From: Anaerocolumna sedimenticola
GTDB lineage: Bacteria; Bacillota; Clostridia; Lachnospirales; Lachnospiraceae
DNA length: 64,000 bases
Direction of reading: 5' to 3'
Assembly (NCBI RefSeq): GCF_009931695.1
Contig: NZ_CP048000.1
Span: 3,055,501 to 3,119,500, forward strand
The translations under genes and the position numbers were made by a program. Below, in pieces: positions 36,055 through 44,118 of this stretch; positions within the stretch are counted from its first letter, which is position 1; each line of letters starts with the position of its first letter. The notes below the pieces were generated by a model. The model did no database searches and had not been told where the DNA came from. It saw only the letters and a list, made by a program, of their open reading frames with translations.

Positions 36055-36747
36055 TTAAAGTTTCCGAATCTGATGTTTTTGAGGTTTTAAGGTGATTTCG
36101 GATATTACCATACCCTCCCTTTGGTTCAGAATAAAATCTACCGAATCGGCAACTTCTTCCGGTTTAACATAGGTATCCTCGGTAATCCCTTCACAAAAGC
36201 CGGCATTTCGGTAAAAATTTGTTCTTGTCATATCCGGATGAATGGTTATTACTTTTACACCATATTTTCTTACTTCATCGAACAAACTGTCGGAAAAACT
36301 TGATAGCCCGGCTTTTGTTGCACCGTATGCACAGCCATGGGTATTTGATTTAAAAGCCGTAACAGAGGATATGTTTATAATATATCCTCTGAATTTCTTT
36401 AAGTCCCTTAAAAGCAGCTGGGTTAAAACAAGAGGAGTCTCCAAATTTACTGTGACCATTTCATGAATCTTTCCGGGATTTAATTCTTCATGGGGGCCAA
36501 AATAACCGACACCTGCATTATTGATTAATATATGAATTTCATCGGATTTTCTTATTTCTTTTATTCTGGTTATCAATTCAGATGTCTTAGTAAGATCTAG
36601 GGAAACTTTAATAAAATCTTCCGAGGGTAAATTGCATTCATTAAAATCCCTGCCTATTCCATATACCCTGTATTGATTATTAATTAAGATTTTACTGATT
36701 TCAAGACCGATTCCGGAGGATGCTCCGGTGACGATTGCTGCTTTCAT
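36055..36747 (-). CDS. Short-chain dehydrogenase/reductase
   Basis: A 230-residue SDR oxidoreductase. The cofactor motif TGASSGIG is near the N-terminus, NNAGVGY follows, and the catalytic Ser (NISSVTAF) and YGATK Tyr/Lys are in place. The substrate is unknown. Its ATG overlaps the stop of the splB reading frame (TAATG at 36749-36745), so it is the third gene of a nucleosidase-splB-SDR operon and translationally coupled to splB. The upstream in-frame ATG at 36765 would overlap splB by 19 bases and is less likely. Confidence 0.9.
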   Translation of the reverse strand: MKAAIVTGASSGIGLEISKILINNQYRVYGIGRDFNECNLPSEDFIKVSLDLTKTSELITRIKEIRKSDEIHILINNAGVGYFGPHEELNPGKIHEMVTVNLETPLVLTQLLLRDLKKFRGYIINISSVTAFKSNTHGCAYGATKAGLSSFSDSLFDEVRKYGVKVITIHPDMTRTNFYRNAGFCEGITEDTYVKPEEVADSVDFILNQREGMVISEITLKPQKHQIRKL

Positions 36748-37771
36748 TACTGTGTTTCCTTCCATACATATATATTTTTTTCGGGAATAAATTCTTTTAT
36801 CTGATTATAGGTATAGGAAATCATCTCCTGGGACACCTGTTTTCCGTAATGGCATACACCGTTATCATTTTCATAAGGATATTGAATAATAACTGAATCA
36901 GGCCGCTGCTTTCTCATCTGTTTCAAATAATCATGAGAAACCCGGAATACCCCCAGACTTATATCTTTTATTTTATCGGCAGGTAACCCTGAAAAAACAG
37001 TAGTTATCATTTCTTTATATATATACTTCCAATCCTTTTGATAGATCAGGGGTCAAAACATAAACGGACGGTATAGCCTTTCGTTATAGCTTTCTTAATA
37101 CATTCTAAACGTACATTCAGAGCAGGTGTATGATGTTCATAAGTTTTCTGTATGGAATCCGGTGTCAGTGTCCAGGCTAATATAAAATTATTAATTGGTT
37201 TAAGATGATTTAAAACATGAAAATTTGCACTTTTTGTACGTAATTCAATGGTTAAGTCAGGGTGGGAACCAGCAAATCCATGCCATTCCTTTACGTAGCC
37301 CAATCTATTTTCCAATGCCAGTAAATCCGTATCATAAGAGATACACAGATAAACAGGATAGCTTTTTAATAAGTTCTCCGCTTCATGAAAGATATCTTCC
37401 AGGTTGACAAAAATAACGAGATTGGCAGAGGGGTACATCCCTTGCAAATAACAATATTCGCAGTCATAAAAACAGTTCATGACGGAGGAAGAATAATAAA
37501 AGTGCTGATTTCCAAAATCCTGACAGACTGGAGCCCCTTCATAAACATAGGGCGGCTTTTTTATTGCGAGTATCAGATTGGGAGTTACTTTTTGAAGTGC
37601 ATAATTCTGATGTCCCCTGTTGAATACATCTTTATAGTGATTTATATCAATGTTTTGGGCACCCGGAAACTGTGCAAGAATCTCCCTTGTTTTCGGATGG
37701 TTTTTGGCATCTTTTTCGATATATATATGGGAAAAATAAGGATTATATAAATTTTTTGCTAAGCTGTTCAA
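36747..37771 (-). pseudogene. splB: Spore photoproduct lyase, frameshifted
   Basis: Radical SAM enzyme that reverses the thymine dimer spore photoproduct during germination. The N-terminal frame (37771-37046) carries the cluster motif CFYDCEYCYLQG and ends VRLCFDP-stop. The C-terminal frame continues as LIYQKDWKYIYKEM and onward through ISLGVFRVSHDYLKQMRK to 36747, giving an otherwise complete SPL. The frames are joined by a -1 shift at GAC-CCC-TGA, where one C appears missing from a run of four. Possibilities are a real inactivating deletion, a base-calling error in a homopolymer, or -1 slippage of tRNA-Pro on CCCC. The start is a TTG inside the end of the upstream gene. Confidence 0.88.
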
Positions 37772-38624
37772 AATACTTCTTCCCTTCTATCTTGGTTTTG
37801 CAGGGTAAAGATATATCCTTAAAGAATTCCCGGATAGGCTCTATTAAGTTTCCCTCTTTTAATTTATAATATTTACAAAGCTGGATAAGCTGGTTTTCCA
37901 TGGATACGGACAAAGATAAATCTTTACTCAGCTTTCCCAGATAATCTTCTTCTTCCGGTGTAAATGCAGAATCATTTTTATCAAATTCACTTTTTATATT
38001 AGCTGTCCAACCCGTTATAAACGGTACATTTATTTGTACCAGTGCAGATAATTTATCCGGAGTAATATTCGTATTTGTTAAGTTATCCGATACTATTTTA
38101 AGGAAAAACAACTGATGGGGCTGATAAAAATAGGAGGCTGCCTGATACAAACCGGCTGCTTCCATATCAACAAGAGCGGACTGTTTGATAACAGATTCAC
38201 AAATAACAATTTCATCGGAATCAGATTGGCCAGTATGAAACTTGTCTGTATTTACAATGATGGGGCTGGTTATAATACTACGTTCCATAAAGGGATGAGT
38301 AAACAGGATATCAGGATAAAAAAAACGTTTCGTATCCCATTCCATGATTTTATTACATAAATATACGGTTCCCGGGGTATCTTCTTTTAAAGCAGAACCG
38401 CATACACCGATATTAACGAATATATCTTTCGGAGATGTGGTGATCAGAGAGCATAAATAAGCCGTTGCGATGGCAGCATGTATGGCTCCGGTTTTCGTTA
38501 TCAAAAGAATGATATCTTCATTCCTGAAAACCTGGAATTTTATAAAAGAAGTATCTTTCTTTAACTGATAATATTCTATAAAAGGAAGCGCTTCACAATA
38601 AAGCGCAGCAGTGAGGATTAACAT
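37743..38624 (-). CDS. Nucleoside phosphorylase-like protein linked to splB
   Basis: A 293-residue protein. Its first 200 residues match the purine nucleosidase/phosphorylase (MTA/SAH nucleosidase) fold: FVNIGVCGSA, and SALVDMEAAGLYQAA, the family DMExAG region with the ribose-binding Glu. The last 80 residues form a helical extension not seen in MTA/SAH nucleosidases. It overlaps splB by 29 bases, and this pairing recurs in clostridia as far as I know, which suggests a role in spore DNA repair or in recycling 5'-deoxyadenosine from radical SAM chemistry. That role is inference. Confidence 0.78.
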   Translation of the reverse strand: MLILTAALYCEALPFIEYYQLKKDTSFIKFQVFRNEDIILLITKTGAIHAAIATAYLCSLITTSPKDIFVNIGVCGSALKEDTPGTVYLCNKIMEWDTKRFFYPDILFTHPFMERSIITSPIIVNTDKFHTGQSDSDEIVICESVIKQSALVDMEAAGLYQAASYFYQPHQLFFLKIVSDNLTNTNITPDKLSALVQINVPFITGWTANIKSEFDKNDSAFTPEEEDYLGKLSKDLSLSVSMENQLIQLCKYYKLKEGNLIEPIREFFKDISLPCKTKIEGKKYFEQLSKKFI

Positions 38625-38888
38625 GATAGTACCTTCTTTGTCACTTAAATATTAGTATAATTATGTAAAAGAAATCAACAGATGTCAATAAGAAATGAAA
38701 TATACAGCCTGATTTGACAATTAAATATCAATGGTTGCGGCATTTTACATATGTCTGTTATAATTTATTCAATTGTGAAACTATTTAATTTTTATATATA
38801 CCGTAGAATCGGATTAGGGATTGTCAGAAGTCGCTGATATCGGTATAATAGATAGGACAAAGAGAAAGGGGCTTATTTGGAGGTAAAT

Positions 38889-39920
38889 ATGTCAGTAGAA
38901 AATAATTTTTTCATGCCCGCAGAATGGGAGAAACATGAAAGAACATTAATAGAATGGCCGGTTAAGGAATCATTAGTCTGGACAGATAATTATGAAGAAG
39001 TATGTAAAGGTTATGCTGCTGTAGTAAAAGCAATATCGGGATTTGAGAAAGTTACCATTCTTGTAAATCAGAACGACGGGGAAGAGGTTCGGGAATTATG
39101 CAAAACTTACGCAGAAATTCTGGAGATTCCCCATGATGATGCCTGGTGCAGGGACAATGGGCCTACTTTTATTATAAATAAGGAGAATGAATTAAAAGGA
39201 ATTAACTGGAAGTTTAATGCCTGGGGGGAAAAGTATAAACCTTATGATCTGGATGATAAGGTAGCAGGGGAGGTATTAAATCATTATAAAGTACCGGTAT
39301 TAAATGTACCAATTGTACTGGAAGGCGGATCCATCCATGTTGATGGGGAAGGAACTTTACTTACTACGAGACAATGCCTTCTTAATCCAAACAGGAATCC
39401 TAATTTATCCCAAAAGGAAATAGAACAAAAAGTAAAATCTGCATTAAATGTAGAGAAAGTCATTTGGTTGAATCAGGGATTGTTTGGAGATGAAACGGAT
39501 GGGCATGTTGATAATATAGCCTGTTTTGCTAAACCCGGTACGGTTCTGATTCAAACCTGCAAGGATAAAAACGATCCTAATTATGAAATTACCATGGAAA
39601 ACCTGGATATTTTAAAAAATGAAACAGATGCAAAGGGGAGAAAATTGGATATAATGGAAATACCCCAGCCTCCGGTTCGCTATTATAAGGATATAAGACT
39701 AACTTTAAGTTATCTTAATTTTTATTTGGTTAACAATGGAATCATTCTGCCCGTTTTTGGAGATGATGCCAAAGAGACGGATCAACTTACTTATGATATC
39801 TTGAAGAAGGTTTTTCCGGACCGTAAAATAGTAAAAGTAGACGGCATGCCTTTAATTAAGGAAGGCGGTAACGTGCATTGTATTACACAGCAGATGCCGG
39901 CTGGTATTCGGAAAAGTTAA
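38889..39920 (+). CDS. aguA: Agmatine deiminase
   Basis: A 343-residue guanidino-group hydrolase that converts agmatine to N-carbamoylputrescine and ammonia. It shows the family motifs MPAEWEKHERTLIEWP at the N-terminus, DDAWCRDNGPTFI, GDETDGHVDN with catalytic His/Asp, and GGNVHCITQQMP with the nucleophilic Cys. The ATG at 38889 follows GGAGGTAAAT. It is the first gene of a two-gene unit with aguB, 32 bases apart. Together they make putrescine from agmatine; no arginine decarboxylase gene is in the window. Confidence 0.96.
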   Translation: MSVENNFFMPAEWEKHERTLIEWPVKESLVWTDNYEEVCKGYAAVVKAISGFEKVTILVNQNDGEEVRELCKTYAEILEIPHDDAWCRDNGPTFIINKENELKGINWKFNAWGEKYKPYDLDDKVAGEVLNHYKVPVLNVPIVLEGGSIHVDGEGTLLTTRQCLLNPNRNPNLSQKEIEQKVKSALNVEKVIWLNQGLFGDETDGHVDNIACFAKPGTVLIQTCKDKNDPNYEITMENLDILKNETDAKGRKLDIMEIPQPPVRYYKDIRLTLSYLNFYLVNNGIILPVFGDDAKETDQLTYDILKKVFPDRKIVKVDGMPLIKEGGNVHCITQQMPAGIRKS

Positions 39921-39952
39921 TCAGTTGAATCTGACCCAAAGGAGGAATTTTA

Positions 39953-40825
39953 ATGAGAATGGTAAAAGTTGCAGCCACACAGATGAGCTGTACCGATAAT
40001 ATAGATGAAAATATTGCTAAAGCGGAAAAAATGGTTCGAAAAGCAGCCAGTCAGGGTGCACAGATAATTCTGCTGCAGGAATTATTTGAGACGATGTATT
40101 TCTGCCAGAAAGAAATACCGGATTATTATCATTATGCAAAAGAAGTAGCCAAAAACAAGGCAATCAATCATTTCAAAAAGATAGCAAAAGAACTGGGAGT
40201 TGTACTTCCTATCAGTTTTTATGAAAAGAAAAATAATGCCAGATACAATGCTCTTGCTGTGATTGACGCAGACGGGGAGGTTCTGGGGGTATATCGTAAA
40301 AGCCATATTCCCGATGGTCCCGGATATGAGGAAAAATATTATTTTAATCCCGGTGATACCGGCTTTAAGGTTTGGAATACCAGATACGGTAAAATCGGGG
40401 TAGGTATCTGCTGGGATCAGTGGTATCCGGAAGCAGCAAGATGTATGGCTCTTATGGGAGCGGAAATCTTATTTTATCCTACGGCAATCGGATCCGAACC
40501 GGAAAGTCCGGAGGTTGATTCCAAGGATCACTGGCAGCGGTGTATGATTGGACATGCAGCTTGTAACTTAATGCCGGTCGTAGCATCAAACCGGATCGGA
40601 AGCGAAACAATTGGAGATTCCAGTATTAAGTTTTACGGATCTTCTTTTATTACCAATGCTGTCGGTGAGAAAATCGCTGAGGCAGACAGGACGGAGGAAT
40701 CCATACTGGTGGCTGAATTTGATTTGGATACCATAGCATTTCAAAGAACGGAATGGGGTATCTTCAGAGACCGCAGACCTGATTTATACAAGGTAATATT
40801 AACGTATGACGGAGAGGTGCGTTAG
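39953..40825 (+). CDS. aguB: N-carbamoylputrescine amidase
   Basis: A 290-residue nitrilase-superfamily amidase that hydrolyses N-carbamoylputrescine to putrescine, CO2 and ammonia. The Glu-Lys-Cys triad is visible: Glu43 in LLQELFE, Lys116 in YRKSHIPDGPG and Cys153 in GICWDQWYPE. FRDRRPDLY near the C-terminus is typical of the subfamily. AAAGGAGGAATTTTA precedes the ATG. It directly follows aguA. Confidence 0.96.
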   Translation: MRMVKVAATQMSCTDNIDENIAKAEKMVRKAASQGAQIILLQELFETMYFCQKEIPDYYHYAKEVAKNKAINHFKKIAKELGVVLPISFYEKKNNARYNALAVIDADGEVLGVYRKSHIPDGPGYEEKYYFNPGDTGFKVWNTRYGKIGVGICWDQWYPEAARCMALMGAEILFYPTAIGSEPESPEVDSKDHWQRCMIGHAACNLMPVVASNRIGSETIGDSSIKFYGSSFITNAVGEKIAEADRTEESILVAEFDLDTIAFQRTEWGIFRDRRPDLYKVILTYDGEVR

Positions 40826-41087
40826 CTAATAAATTTTTTACTTGGAATTATAATCCAAAGTAATAAATTTTGATTCTTAGGTAATATAACGTTATTTAGG
40901 TAATGTAAACTTATTAAATATTATCTTTCAAAATGAGGGTGTTGCTTAATTCCTGGATATAAACTTGCAGAAGAATTTTTCAATGATATTGGGGCAAGTT
41001 AAGTAATCTGCAGAATTGGCAGCAGCCTCTTAATTTTATGAAATAGGATTGACTTATAAAGAATAAATATAATATAATACTAAAATA
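40826..41087. other. Intergenic region between aguB and the LacI gene
   Basis: AT-rich. A weak hairpin, TTACTTGG (40838-40845) facing CCAAAGTAA (40855-40863), may end the agu transcript. Otherwise I see only short stop-ended frames and no recognisable gene or RNA. Confidence 0.4.
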
Positions 41088-41101
41088 TTAAAGCGTTTTC
41101 T
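41088..41101. promoter_or_regulatory. LacI/CRE-type operator upstream of the LacI gene
   Basis: TTAAAGCGTTTTCT matches 12 of 14 positions of the CRE/LacI-type consensus TGWAANCGNTNWCA. It lies about 65 bases before the LacI-family start codon and shares its core AAAGCGTTTTC with the site at 42478. Confidence 0.65.
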
Positions 41102-41163
41102 AAAGAAAAATATGTAATTTACCAATTAAATAATTTTTTATCAAATATTAAAAAGAGGAAAAC

Positions 41164-42189
41164 ATGTTAACTATATATGATATAGCAAAAATGACCGGCT
41201 ATTCCATTTCTACCATATCGAAAGCTTTAAATAATTATTATGGTGTCAGTGAAAAAGCGAAAAAGGCTATAAAAAAAGCTGTTGAAGAAACAGGATATAC
41301 ACCAAATCAATATGCCAGGACTTTAGCTACTCAAAGGTCCTGGCTTATCGGCGTATTGTATTCGGAAGAAAAAGGTTTAGGTATCGTACACCCCCATTTT
41401 AATAAAATATTGCAAAGCTTTCAGGTTAATATAGGTAAATACGGGTATGATACGATATTTCTAAATAATTCCGCCTGTTCGGATAAACTATCTCTTCTTG
41501 ATAAATGCAATGCAAGAGGAGTTGACGGTGTAATACTTGCAGGCAGTGTTAAGTTCAATGATTCGCTGCAAAGTGTATTGGAATCGGAGCTGCCTAAGGT
41601 ATCGGTTGAAACCATATATCCGGGTGTATATACCGTAATATCTGATAACCGACTGGGAACATTGCAGGCTCTGGAGCATTTATACCTGTTGGGACACAGG
41701 AAAATTGCACATATCGCTTCAGATTTAGAGGGCAGTGTAGCTGCCAGGGAACGGCATGAAGCCTATGTTGAGTTTATGACAAAAAAAGGTTTGGAACGAA
41801 AGGATTCCTATTTTGTAGAAGCAAAAAAATTTACAAAAGAATCGGGTGAACAGGCAATTCGGCAATTATTAAGCCAATGCTGGGATGACATGCCTACGGC
41901 TATCTATGCCTCCTATGATGAATATGTAGCCGCAGCAGTATCGGTTTTAACCAACCAGGGATTTAAAATACCGGAGGATATATCATTGGTCGGTTTTGAT
42001 GACTTGCCATTATGTGAATATGTAGCACCGGCAATTACAACGGTTCATCAGGATAGAGAGTCAATCGGCAAAGAAGCAGCCGGAATCTTAAGTGCTATCA
42101 TCACCGGAGAGGTTGAATATAAACCTGAGGTAATTCGAATTCCCACCTCGTTGGTAATCAGGCAGACAACCCGAAAAATAACGAATTAG
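41164..42189 (+). CDS. LacI-family regulator
   Basis: A 341-residue sugar-responsive repressor. The N-terminal helix-turn-helix and hinge are LTIYDIAKMTGYSISTISKA and YTPNQYARTLATQ. The periplasmic-binding-protein-like effector domain follows, with SLVGFDDLPLCEYVAPAITT near its end. It is flanked by two operator-like 14-mers (41088 and 42478), so it probably regulates itself and the downstream glycerate genes or the decayed GH2 gene. The effector is unknown. Confidence 0.93.
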   Translation: MLTIYDIAKMTGYSISTISKALNNYYGVSEKAKKAIKKAVEETGYTPNQYARTLATQRSWLIGVLYSEEKGLGIVHPHFNKILQSFQVNIGKYGYDTIFLNNSACSDKLSLLDKCNARGVDGVILAGSVKFNDSLQSVLESELPKVSVETIYPGVYTVISDNRLGTLQALEHLYLLGHRKIAHIASDLEGSVAARERHEAYVEFMTKKGLERKDSYFVEAKKFTKESGEQAIRQLLSQCWDDMPTAIYASYDEYVAAAVSVLTNQGFKIPEDISLVGFDDLPLCEYVAPAITTVHQDRESIGKEAAGILSAIITGEVEYKPEVIRIPTSLVIRQTTRKITN

Positions 42190-42195
42190 TTTGTT

Positions 42196-42462
42196 GTGCA
42201 GGAATCCATAGCAGTAATGGTAGCACAAAAAATACGGGATGATATTATGAACCGGACTTTAAAATCAGGAGATAAGATCAAGAAAGTAGAATTAAGTAAA
42301 CAGTTAAATATAAGCCGTATGCCGGTAAGGGAGGTATTTCATATATTGCAGTCAGTAGGTCTTGTGTCACATAATCCTATCTTAGAGGAACAGCTAAAAG
42401 AATTAAAAAATGTACAAAAGAGATTAGAGAGATATGGAGAACTGAAAAACAATCTATCATGA
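42196..42462 (+). pseudogene. GntR-family regulator remnant
   Basis: 88 codons from a GTG. Residues 5-56 are a GntR winged helix (KIRDDIMNRTLKSGDKIKK, then ELSKQLNISRMPVREVFHIL, typical of the FadR/FCD group). The protein then runs into a short Lys/Glu-rich stretch and stops; the FCD ligand domain of about 150 residues is missing and no ribosome site is evident. It is a truncated gene, although a small DNA-binding protein could still be made. It starts 6 bases after the LacI stop. Confidence 0.65.
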
Positions 42463-42477
42463 TTAATACGGAAGTAT

Positions 42478-42491
42478 AGAAAGCGTTTTCA
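42478..42491. promoter_or_regulatory. LacI/CRE-type operator downstream of the regulator genes
   Basis: AGAAAGCGTTTTCA matches 13 of 14 positions of TGWAANCGNTNWCA. It lies 410 bases before the glycerate operon and 100 bases before the GH2 remnant, and may originally have controlled the latter. Confidence 0.7.
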
Positions 42492-42592
42492 ATAAATGAT
42501 ATAAAATTCCATTATATTTTAGTTAAAGCAAGAGGCAATCCCTTATCCAAAGTATATATCGATTTATGATTGAGACATTGGAACAGGAGTAA

Positions 42593-42739
42593 GAGTTTAA
42601 ATGCAGTTTTTCGGCAGTCACGTTATTAAATTGTCCTAAGGTTCTGTTGCATTGTGATGGACTTGATACTTTATGTACCATATATATGAATGATATTTTA
42701 ATTGGTACTGCCAATAATTTACTTCAATTTTCCTCATAA
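42593..42739 (+). pseudogene. GH2 beta-mannosidase fragment
   Basis: 48 codons between in-frame stops read EFKCSFSAVTLLNCPKVLLH, then CDGLDTLCTIYMNDILIG and TANNLLQF. This matches the N-terminal jelly-roll of GH2 beta-mannosidases, whose usual form is PKVLLHCEGLDTLATIY.NG..IG.T.NM. There is no start codon and the rest of the roughly 800-residue enzyme is gone. It lies between a LacI-type operator and the glycerate genes. Confidence 0.68.
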
Positions 42740-42887
42740 TTAATAAGGGATAGGAAGAGATTTGGGTTTCATTTCTTATCATTTCAATATCGTAATTAAA
42801 GTGTATTGATAAAGTATATAGGTTTAATATATAATTAGAACATGTGTATAATCTCGGACGGATATATTACTTAAAAGGAGTTTGAAA

Positions 42888-43847
42888 ATGAAGATAGTCG
42901 TATTGGACGGATATACGGAAAATCCAGGGGATTTAAGCTGGGATAGTCTTGGAGCCCTCGGGGATTTGACCGTTTATGACCGGACACCAAAAGAATTAAC
43001 AATAGAAAGAATCGGCGATGCTGAAATTATATATACCAATAAAACGGTTATTAACAGAGAAATATTAGATGCCTGCCCGGATATTAAGTTTATAGGTGTA
43101 TTGGCTACCGGATATAATGTGGTAGATATTGCAGCAGCAAAGGAAAAAGGAATTCCTGTTACTAATGTACCGGCTTATAGTACCGCTGCAGTAAGTCAGT
43201 TTACCATAGCATTATTATTAGAATTGTGTCATCATGTCGGGTCCCACTCTGACAGTGTTTTAAAGGGCGACTGGGCCAAATGCATAGACTATTGCTACTG
43301 GAATTACCCTCTTATCGAACTGGCAGGGAAAACTATGGGTATCATTGGATTTGGCCGGATCGGACAAGGTACGGCGAAAATTGCCCAGGCTCTTGGTATG
43401 AAAGTTTTGGCATATTCCCGTAATCGACATCCGGAGCTGGAAAATGAGACCTGTAAATATGCGGAATTGGATGAATTACTTGCAAATTCCGACGTAATTA
43501 CCCTGCATTGTCCTTTATTCCCTGAAACAGAGGGAATTATCGATAAAGAAACAATAGCGAAGATGAAAGACGGCGTAATGATTATAAATGATTCCAGAGG
43601 TCCACTTATCGTAGAAGAGGATTTAAGGGATGCTTTAAACAGCGGGAAAGTAGCGGGAGCAGCCGTTGATGTAGTTTCAACGGAACCTATAAAACAGGAT
43701 AACCCTTTACTTTCTGCAAAAAATATTATAATTACACCTCATATTGCCTGGGCACCTAAGGAATCCAGACAAAGGCTGATGGAGATTGCTGTGAAGAATC
43801 TGAAAGATTTCCTTAAGGGTGATCCTATTAATATCGTAAATAAATAA
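42888..43847 (+). CDS. D-2-hydroxyacid dehydrogenase, glycerate dehydrogenase-like
   Basis: A 319-residue NAD(P)-dependent dehydrogenase. The Rossmann motif GIIGFGRIGQGTAKIAQALG is at about 147-166. The catalytic Arg lies in INDSRGPLIVEEDL, the Glu in VVSTEPI and the His in TPHIAWA. Overall pattern and length match hydroxypyruvate/glycerate dehydrogenase (HprA), interconverting hydroxypyruvate and D-glycerate. AAAAGGAG precedes the ATG at 42888. It leads an operon with a garR remnant and glycerate kinase, giving a route from hydroxypyruvate to 2-phosphoglycerate. Confidence 0.9.
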   Translation: MKIVVLDGYTENPGDLSWDSLGALGDLTVYDRTPKELTIERIGDAEIIYTNKTVINREILDACPDIKFIGVLATGYNVVDIAAAKEKGIPVTNVPAYSTAAVSQFTIALLLELCHHVGSHSDSVLKGDWAKCIDYCYWNYPLIELAGKTMGIIGFGRIGQGTAKIAQALGMKVLAYSRNRHPELENETCKYAELDELLANSDVITLHCPLFPETEGIIDKETIAKMKDGVMIINDSRGPLIVEEDLRDALNSGKVAGAAVDVVSTEPIKQDNPLLSAKNIIITPHIAWAPKESRQRLMEIAVKNLKDFLKGDPINIVNK

Positions 43848-43855
43848 TTAAAGGA

Positions 43856-44098
43856 ATGCCACATATTGTTCCTATGATGATGGAAAATAATTTTAAACCT
43901 GGGTTTAAAATTAATTTACAAATAAAAGATTTAAATAATGCATTAGATACCGCTCATGAAGTCGGAGCACCTCTTCCTCTTACCGCGCAGGTAATGGAGA
44001 GGTTCCAAACACTGCATGCTGATAATTGCGGTGGCGATGATCATAGTGCTTTAGCAAAATATTATGCTAAGATTTCCGGAGCCGTTATCGGAGATTAA
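43856..44098 (+). pseudogene. Truncated tartronate semialdehyde reductase (garR) remnant
   Basis: Only the last 80 codons of a 2-hydroxy-3-oxopropionate reductase remain. The text ENNFKPGFKINLQIKDLNNA, then LDTAHEVGAPLPLTAQVMER and DDHSALAKYYAKISG, is the C-terminal dimerisation domain of this beta-hydroxyacid dehydrogenase family. The NAD-binding domain of about 210 residues is absent. It begins 8 bases after the dehydrogenase stop with AAAGGA before an ATG, so a deletion has fused it neatly behind the upstream gene and it may still be translated as an inactive piece. Confidence 0.82.
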
Positions 44099-44118
44099 AT
44101 TACAACGGAGGAATAAAC

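Noticed and set aside
36747-37010. Independent small gene on the minus strand
   Set aside because: It reads as the C-terminal part of spore photoproduct lyase and joins the upstream frame with a one-base correction.
40930-41020. Possible C-terminal gene remnant before the LacI gene
   Set aside because: About 20 protein-like codons occur between stops, too few and too unspecific to name.
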